A DNA stretch of 64,000 nt, taken from positions 744,001-808,000 of the forward strand of contig JAQOTA010000047.1 of assembly GCA_029532415.1 (NCBI GenBank), in the 5' to 3' direction. The stretch comes from Marasmius tenuissimus. Taxonomy: Eukaryota; Basidiomycota; Agaricomycetes; Agaricales; Marasmiaceae. The stretch's first letter is position 1; every line of letters starts with the position of its first letter. Of the stretch, positions 57,478 to 64,000 are shown piece by piece. Under the pieces are notes generated by a model. It had not been told where the DNA came from. It ran no database searches and saw only the letters and a program-made list of their open reading frames with translations. The position numbers and the translations under genes were made by a program.

Positions 57478-58903
57478 TTAATCATTCAACGCAGCTCCTC
57501 CATGTCCAATGATGGTCCGGTGCCCTGTGCCGAACTGTAGGACGCTGCCCCGACTGAGATCACCGATTGAAGTGAATGTCTTGTTTGGTGTCCCGCCTGA
57601 CCCGATACGGACGATGATCAAGGAGAAGGTCAATCCCTAACAACGTGTTGAACGATGCATTCAGTGCAATTCGTATAAGGCGATGGCTTACAACAATAGA
57701 AGGTGTCTGTCGATACACTCTGAGTGAGATGGGACTCCGCAATGCCAAATATTGTAGAAAAGACGGACCAATGAGAGAACGATGAGGTGGACACCATCGG
57801 CCTTCACGACGTTGCACGCAACAATCACGATTACACAAGCTAAATAGAGGGCCGCTATGCGGAAAGGGATAATGGTGTCAATTTGTAATGTACGATGGTA
57901 AGACTCGATGATACGACGCACCGGACTCTATCACTATCACAGAGGTCCATCTCAGCCTCAGTGAGGATGAAAGCTTCAGAGTCTCACGTTCCATTATGTA
58001 AAGCTTGGAGGCGATAAGACCTATCTCGTGAGTGAATAGCTGGACGCCCCCAAGCTGGGGAAGGAGCCCCGGGGGCACGCACCGGTGCATAGGACGTTCA
58101 AGGCAAGAGTAATGGAGTAAAAGGCGGTGAGGAAACCCGCACTGCGAGGGTCCTCGAAAGCAAGCTCGCTAGCGGTGCTGGCCGTCAATCCGCCACTTGC
58201 TGGGAGCCAGTTTGAAATTCAATTGGTCAACCTATCGCGAGTTAAAAGATACTTACTGATTCCACCAACCAATAGTAAGCAAGGAACGACAGAGACGAGG
58301 AGACTTCGAGACCACACCGCGAAGACACGGTAAACCTGACCATCGGGTGAGTGAGACGAACCAATCTCTCCAAAAACAAAATGATTCACAATGAAGATGT
58401 CGGCAATCATGACCAGAGAGACGTAAATTGCGGAGCTGAGTTTTACTTCTTCGGCAGTGATTAGATTGACGCCACGGGTTGTGGTAAATTTTTCCACTGT
58501 GATCTTTGTATCTACACCCAGCTTCTGCACACATAGTCAGCACAGCGAAAGAGATAACATCCAAAGAACTCACTAAAGTAATCAAAACTAACAGAGCAAG
58601 CGCGGTGCTGACTAGATAAGCACGTATGAAGCCTGGGGCCATTTTCCGACATAATATAGGCACCGTCCGAAGAAAAACAGTGAAATATATCCCTAGGTTT
58701 AAATCGTAAGTCCAAAGTCTATCCTGCAGCAATGTTTCACAACCGTAGGCGATGGACTCCACAATAAGCCCGATGAGAGCAGCCTTCGCGAAAGGGAGCA
58801 TGGGGAAGTTGCGTAGGGGGGTTAATGTTGGCTTCAAAGTGTTTGGGGTTGGCAGCGTTAACTCGGCGAGTTTTATTTCCTCATAGCAATCTGCGAAAGG
58901 CAT
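57478..58903 (-). CDS. 7TM-like multi-pass membrane protein, array copy F
   Basis: Start MPFADCYEEIKLAELTLP (ATG 58903). PFAKAALIGLIVESIAYG (TM1); IYFTVFLRTVPILCRK and RAYLVSTALALLVLITLVS (TM2); an exon ending SLVMIADIFIVNHFVF (TM3); VYRVFAVWSRSLLVSVVPCL (TM4); FLTAFYSITLALNVLCTG (TM5); LRLRWTSVIVIESG; ALYLACVIVIVACNVVKADG (TM6); GLTFSLIIVRIGSGGTPNK. The tail is shorter than in D: after TSIGDLSRGSVLQFGTGHRT it ends GGAALND with TAA at 57478, then sequence matching the longer tails continues untranslated. Introns are GT-AG. Probably functional. Confidence 0.7.
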
Positions 58904-59289
58904 GATCGCACACACCAGAAAGCCCAAGAATATTCATTCGTTCAATCTTCAGGGGCGACGGCCTGAGTCAGGGTGATGATGGAGGAGGCAAAGGGCTTTG
59001 CCGGTGCTATGCGTCAGAATCTGAGTCTCGAGCAACCTCCGCTGCCAGTTGGTTCAATGAAATCACGCCAATCTATGTCGGCCTTCACTGGTATCCTATT
59101 CATTTGGTTCTGCAGTATGTTTAGCCTTGAGCAGCTCCTGAAAATGACACATTGCTGACCAGATGGTGTTCTTCGAGCCTCACGGTTTGTGCAGCTCCAT
59201 AGCAACAGAGTAGAGCCAGGACATACAGATCGTCATGCGGTTAGTCGACACCGGTGCCTAACATCGATCTTGCAAGAGATTGAAAACAA
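58904..59289. other. Upstream region of copy F
   Basis: Contains the minus-strand SRLNILQNQMN block shared with 53500-53800. No gene is supported. Confidence 0.35.
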
Positions 59290-59880
59290 CGACTCGCTCT
59301 CGGCGACGATACTGATCCTACTCTATCGTCTGGCGCAGTTCCACCGAGATAAGAAGATTTCCAGCTAACTTCGACCACGCGGCCTCAAAAGAGCCTCCAC
59401 TGGAGACACCATTGAGGCGATAGGTTTATTGACCTCGTAGTAATGCCCAACATCTCCGGGAAAATACCACAGATGTACTGGCGACAAAAAGGAGGGCGAT
59501 TCCTCCGTAGCTTTCTTCATTTATTCCTTGACTTGGACATTAATATTCGGCCCTTCATACGATTTTATCTCGATCTGACACTGACAATAATGGTAATGTG
59601 ATTGTCGTCTCGTATTGCACGAGTGTCCATGCGTTTCTCCCTTGTCGCTGTCTGAAACAAGATGATCCAAAGAAGTTTTGGATGCAAGACGGCTGTATCT
59701 TGCCAAAATCGAACCTGGAAATGTTGGGCATCGTTCATATACTCTAAGTGTTCGAGGATGAACTCGAATAGCGGCTGAAATCGACTGTGATCTGTAAGGA
59801 ACTTAGACTTAGATTGAATTAAGGCGAACACGCACTTGAAGCCATTCTCAGCCACGAGATGTCATCGCGAGACCCAAATA
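59290..59880 (-). pseudogene. Gene H, copy 3 (best preserved)
   Basis: A minus-strand reading joins (after an intron ending ttccttacag, about 59797) DHSRFQPLFEFILEHLEYMN, AQHFQVRFWQDTAVLHPKLL and RAIRDDNHITIIVSVRSR. A downstream block VHLWYFPGDVGHYYEVNKPI follows in another frame with a stop in SxLEIFL. Copy 1 has the same series. It lies beyond copy F, like copies 1 and 2 beyond D and E. Family unknown; probably also decayed. Confidence 0.4.
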
Positions 59881-61603
59881 TTCGTTACACGCCCTCCAGA
59901 GCTTCCGGCAGATTCCCGCTACTGCTAAGTAGAGGGTTTTACCGGACCATCAAAAACCGATTCTGTGCAACCCACTTTCAGCGAACGTGACTTTTTGCCC
60001 ACGGTATCACGTTCACTCTCACACAGTCACGCGAGCTCTGGTCCAAGATTTCGTCGCGAGTCCGAGTCGCGTTTCATCGTCGTTCTCCGATCAGTATGCA
60101 TGGTATCCTCGGCCTGAGATTTACTGAGCTCACCTTCCCAAGTATTGCTCTCGAGCCTGGCCCAACAATTTATTCTCGCATTGTGCCCTTTGTTTTCGTG
60201 GATATCCTTTCTCCTCAATTCAAGTTGCTCCGAACTTAATCCAACTCAAAGCAACTCAACTCAATGCAATCCAGTTCAAAATCCAGATCAAATTCATAGT
60301 GACTCGCAACTGATCCAAGGAGTGAATCAATCCACGATCACTCCAGCTTACTCTTTCCAGTCCATTCAACAACCAACTCAGAGCCGAGAGTCAGGATTCA
60401 TCCACATACACGGCGGTACAACCCACGGCGAGGAGCCCTACAATTCGTGATTTTTGCGACTGGCTGTTATTAGTAATAATACCAACTTCAGGTCTGTGGG
60501 TCCCCTGTGTCCACCTCCGTGGACCGTGAATTTTTCAACACAGCCGCAAGTCACCCCTAGTGTTGTTCAGCAGTTCAAGTATGAAAGATATTTTTAGATA
60601 TGTTATTCCTCTGGCATTAGAGGGGGCGAGGGGGGCTCCCCCCCTTCCCACTGAGAGGAGCTGGCCGAAGGCCGAGCGACGACCAGTGGGGAGGTCCGTC
60701 TGGCTATCACCACCATTGTTTATTGTTTAGTATTTACTACTTGGGTAACTTTTTCCTATGTTTGAAAAGCCTGGTGATAGTATACTCACTCTGTTTCCGT
60801 GACTGTCTCTTGATCTGAGGTCATTGTTTCCTAGATAATGGGGAGTTCACGGGGAGGGAATGTTAAAACTTGGCTAAGCACAATTCTGAGGCTGATATCT
60901 CAGGCTGGGCCAAAGGCACCTAGACGAAAATTATGAGCTAACTTGCGAAAAGTTGCTCGGTCACAAGTCGCATCGAATCCCCCCGACTGATGCGCGGAAG
61001 TCTGAAGACAGGCAGTAGCGGGCCCTGCCGCTTGCCGGCCCTGCTTAAATGTCAGTGAAAGTGAGAGTGAGAGTCAAAGCATGCGTGAGAATTTGTACAA
61101 ACAGACGCGTCGCGTCTCTACCAGACTCACAGGCCCTTGCTCCGGCCGCGGGCAAGACAATCAAAGTTTATAGGATCGCTTTCGGCTCCTCTTAGAATTA
61201 GCGACATTGGAAACGACCTTCCCGAATCGCCGGCTCTTATTGAGGGAGTCGCACTTCACCTCGAGATTCGAATTGAACCCCCTTCGTGGAGGTAGATATA
61301 TTACATTGTTGGGTTTCCTCTCGTGTATGTATGGCTAATGACTGAGTACTGAGCGGTTGTCTTGATTATCGATACATGAAAGGGTGTCCGTATTTCCCGG
61401 GGCACTGGTTGAGTTCGATGTCCTCCATGAAATCAAACCAGGGTGTTTTCTCTAAGCCGCCACGGGTACGATACGTTGGGGTCGTAATTCTCATCTACAA
61501 CTTCGAGAGCATGAATATCCTTCGCGGCAGAAGTGAATGGCAAGGACTCACTACATAATCCAATCTGGTCTGTCGATTCAAAACTTTGTCCGGAGTCACT
61601 ATA
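59881..61603. other. Array edge and mixed repeats
   Basis: 60230-60300 is a caactcaa-type simple repeat. 60620-60700 holds a GC-rich cluster (gaggggggctccccccc; ctggccgaaggccgagcgac). 61050-61110 has the gagagtgagagtc...acgcgtcgcgt block that ends each 7TM unit, so another array copy once lay here. A 101-codon plus-strand frame at 60145-60450 is Gln/Ser/Thr-rich with an N-terminal hydrophobic segment but is probably chance. Confidence 0.4.
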
Positions 61604-62106
61604 CTAGCGTTGGTGGTGCACTGGCTGTTGCAGAATAGGCCCGCTATTGTAGATAGAGTAAGGATCCCATTCTCGTGAATGTTTGTAGGTTGAAGTGTGG
61701 TGGATTGGGAGTGGAACTTGCACGACAGTCGTTCCAGCGAGGGCGCCTGTATGCAAAGCGAAAGGATTGTCTGAGCCAAGCTGACGGTCGAGACATCGAC
61801 TGACTGATAAACTCACCGGTATCAACTCCGGCGCTTGGGGTTGTCGTGAGAGAGGTGGTTGAGGACATATTCTTCAGTTCAGCAACTTTATCCGAGCGTT
61901 CTCCAGCCTCCTCTGCTGAAAGTTGTGAAACGCGTCTTCCCGGCCGTGTGCGAAGAAATACGATGAAGTTGATGACCATGAAGACAAGGAAACCTGTGGA
62001 GCGACGGAATCGGCCCGTAAGTACTCGTTAGTGAGCAGAGAACTAGGGACTTACACCCTCCAGCTATCGCAGCGATGATGATGAGTATCTTGACGAGGTC
62101 AATCAT
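61604..62106 (-). CDS. Small spliced protein with N-terminal membrane segment, unknown
   Basis: ATG 62106. Exon 1 MIDLVKILIIIAAIAGG joins, through a GT-AG intron, FLVFMVINFIVFLRTRPGRR, giving one long hydrophobic N-terminus, possibly two adjacent membrane passes. A polar part follows (VSQLSAEEAGERSDKVAEL; NMSSTTSLTTTPSAGVDTG). A second intron (about 61746-61816) precedes ALAGTTVVQVPLPIHHTS, then SREWDPYSIYNSGP and the end HHQR. About 120 residues, both junctions in frame. No family is recognised. Likely a small endomembrane or plasma-membrane protein; the role is unknown. Confidence 0.55.
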
Positions 62107-63470
62107 TTCTGAGATGTTGAGAAATCCAGTGGGGGGCTACATGGATTGGGGCAACGCGTACTCGGCAGGCTTTTATGGGAGAGAGTTTTGAAACCGAGCA
62201 GTCGAACCTTGACGTTTATGGAAACTCCGCGCTCTAAGCTGAACACAGGGAAGCACCGCTTGACTAAGTGCACCAGTGGGAAATTTTGACTCGGCTTTGA
62301 CTCGTAATATCGAGCTAATGGGACCATAGCACAGGCACCTCGGGAATCGAACGTTCCTTCGGGCAATCGTTGAGAACTATAATTGAAACGTCGTTGCTAT
62401 TGGGCGCCGGCATGACCACGGTGGTACTGGTTGAGAGCCACACTAGCCACACTGGCATACATACCTTTGAAATTTGGTGGAGCCTTGGATTCCCAGTCAG
62501 GACTGCTGTTCTATAGTGCAGTGGTTTTAGGCGCGTTCAGATGTCCCAAATAGCATCATAGTGTGATCGATTTAGAGGCTGCTTGACTGCAAATTCGTGT
62601 ATCGCGTCCGATAGGTAACCTACGTGGGTGGCGCTCCGAAACGTGCGCCTCCAGAGTCAAGAATTGAGAGAAAAACTGTAATTAAAGGATACTGTCTCAA
62701 GAGTAGAATTTGAAATTTTTAAATAACAAAGCACGGGTGCGATCGCACCTTTTTTGAAAGCCGCCCACCTCTAGCTAATGTCCCCGGACTTGTAATACCT
62801 ACAAACACCATTAATAGATATGTGTATATGCTTTTCGCAGCCCCCGAACTTGAGTAATCTCTGTACAGTGTAAATAGACGCAGAGTTGATTGATTTGGCA
62901 GCAATGTGAACGGAAGGTCAAAGTCGGCAGTGAATCGAATCCCACCGTTTGAATGCGGCTGCATTTCTGCTCCCCGAGAAACATACTCTCAAAACGATAT
63001 CAGACAACGGTGCTGAAATCTGCAAGAAAATTGTGAGAGCTGTGAGGAGCTTGAACGAGGTTGGATTCGTTGAGGAGAGAAACAAAGGGAAACCTGTTGC
63101 CTGATTCAGATCGGCAAAGTCCAAACAAAACGCACGTGCGCCGCGAGCAGAAGCCCCTTTTTGGCGTGTGGAACTCTCTTTCAACCCAAACTACCGTCCC
63201 CAGCGACAAGCTCACGACCGGATCTTCTCTACCCTATTCATTCTCAACATACGCAAAATTCAACTGTAGTAGGCTCTTGAAGGCCTCCATGAACAACCCA
63301 TCAACAAGTCAAGGATGAGATCATAGAGCGGGTGGGGTCACAGGTTCGTCAATGAGTCCTTGAAACTGCTGAGTCGGTTCTGATTTGGTGTACATCACCT
63401 GCGTATATGACCATGCCTTCAGGTTTTCTCTTTCGACGTACACACAACTACTTGTAGCGACCGAGCTTGT
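62107..63470. other. Intergenic, nothing recognised
   Basis: No frame on either strand shows a known domain or convincing splice pattern. The upstream part presumably holds the promoter of the small gene at 61604-62106. Confidence 0.4.
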
Positions 63471-63489
63471 GACCCTCTGTACCCCCTAG

Positions 63490-63650
63490 TGATGTGCGGG
63501 CTCGGGCTTGAGCCCTGGTGAGCCCAAGCCGAGCCCAGGGCTTGAAAAGCCTAGCCCAGCCCTGGTAGAGGGCTTTGGGAGGCTTAGGGCTTGGGCTCGA
63601 CATTTTGTAAGCCCAAGCCCTAGGCTCAAGCCCTCTCTCATCTTCGCCCG
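63490..63650. repeat. GGCTTGGGC-type repeat, copy 1
   Basis: Imperfect repeats of ggcttgggctc / gagcccaagcc in both orientations (gggcttgagccc, gcccaagccgagccc, ggcttagggcttgggctc), able to fold on itself. It interrupts a possible minus-strand coding piece (LGGLEYAEYILFSPGEDE). Confidence 0.65.
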
Positions 63651-63934
63651 GCGAAAACAAGATGTACTCCGCATATTCCAGTCCTCCGAGCATTGTTAGT
63701 CCCGGTGTCAACACAATACTATATGATGTTAACAGTAAGCGATCCATTTGATTTTCACAGCTGAAATCGAGGTCACTACTCACTGAATTCAAGTTACCAG
63801 TTGCGGAAGACGTGTCGACTGCACTTCTCTGGACCAACATGCCTGATGGGGAATGGCGAGAAGGCACTCTGAGACAAATGCTACACTGGTTGAGATGTTC
63901 TACTTTCCGTACAGTGATAATATAAGAGGTTGGT

Positions 63935-64000
63935 ATAAGCCCAGGCTCAGGCCCAAGCCCTAGGGCTTTGACCTCCAGCTTGGGCTCAAGGCTCGGGCTC
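63935..64000. repeat. GGCTTGGGC-type repeat, copy 2 (runs off the window)
   Basis: aagcccaggctcaggcccaa and agcttgggctcaaggctcgg; same repeat type as 63490-63650, cut by the window end. Confidence 0.6.

Noticed and set aside
51870..58903. Reading the 7TM-like arrays as STE3 pheromone receptors or microbial rhodopsins
   Set aside because: No STE3 motifs, no retinal-binding Lys context and no pheromone-precursor CaaX frames nearby; the VYRxFAVW pattern fits a different unnamed family.
63477..63670. Pro/Leu/Gly-rich coding repeat at the right edge
   Set aside because: The apparent repeats come from nucleotide ggcttgggc units in both orientations and do not keep one frame.

Overview
The window is nuclear DNA of a filamentous basidiomycete, almost certainly an agaricomycete. 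Genes are split by many short (about 45-75 nt) GT-AG introns, the conserved proteins are fungal, and the mobile elements (Plavaka transposase, Ty1/copia, KOW-type transposon ORF) are typical of mushroom-forming fungi. No species can be named from sequence alone.

Layout. (1) 1-6.1 kb: head-to-tail array of a multi-pass (7TM-like) membrane protein gene, three copies (A-C, minus strand) plus the upstream flank of a fourth beyond the left edge. (2) 6.9-10.6 kb: MTR4, the exosome-associated SKI2-like RNA helicase. (3) 10.6-17.5 and 41.4-43.5 kb: a tandem duplication running from MTR4 exon 1 through a fungal rhodopsin-like 7TM gene to the edge of BCP1. It left a truncated MTR4 5' fragment and two damaged rhodopsin-like paralogues, R1 and R2. 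Because the copies can be aligned, R1 shows the empty sites of insertions in R2. (4) 13.8-15.8 kb: element A, a 2.0 kb non-autonomous element. (5) 17.5-41.4 kb: element B, a 23.9 kb terminal-inverted-repeat element with the same ends as A in opposite orientation. It lies in what was a roughly 74-nt intron of R2. It carries a decayed Plavaka transposase, a DUF6698-like gene, a KOW-type transposon gene, an actin gene fragment, a Pro/Ser-rich ORF, a tRNA-like sequence and palindromic promoter/leader modules. (6) Nested in B: a 9.1 kb Ty1/copia element with LTRs that read as identical and a perfect TSD, inserted in a coding exon of the DUF6698-like gene, plus two solo LTRs. (7) 43.5-49.2 kb: conserved divergent gene pair BCP1 (minus) and CAND1 (plus). 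(8) 51.9-61.1 kb: a second array of the 7TM-like family (D intact, E broken, F intact, remnant near 61 kb), each unit accompanied by a decayed gene 'H'. (9) 61.6-62.1 kb: a small spliced single-membrane-segment protein; then sparse sequence with GGCTTGGGC-type repeats at the right edge.

The housekeeping genes (MTR4, BCP1, CAND1) look intact and act in RNA surveillance, ribosome/nuclear transport and cullin-ligase cycling. The rest is a fast-changing landscape of tandem membrane-protein families and nested transposons. The standout system is element B: a giant cargo-bearing Plavaka-type transposon with TGTACA-rich subterminal regions, a small non-autonomous relative next door, and a paralogous empty site in the same window.
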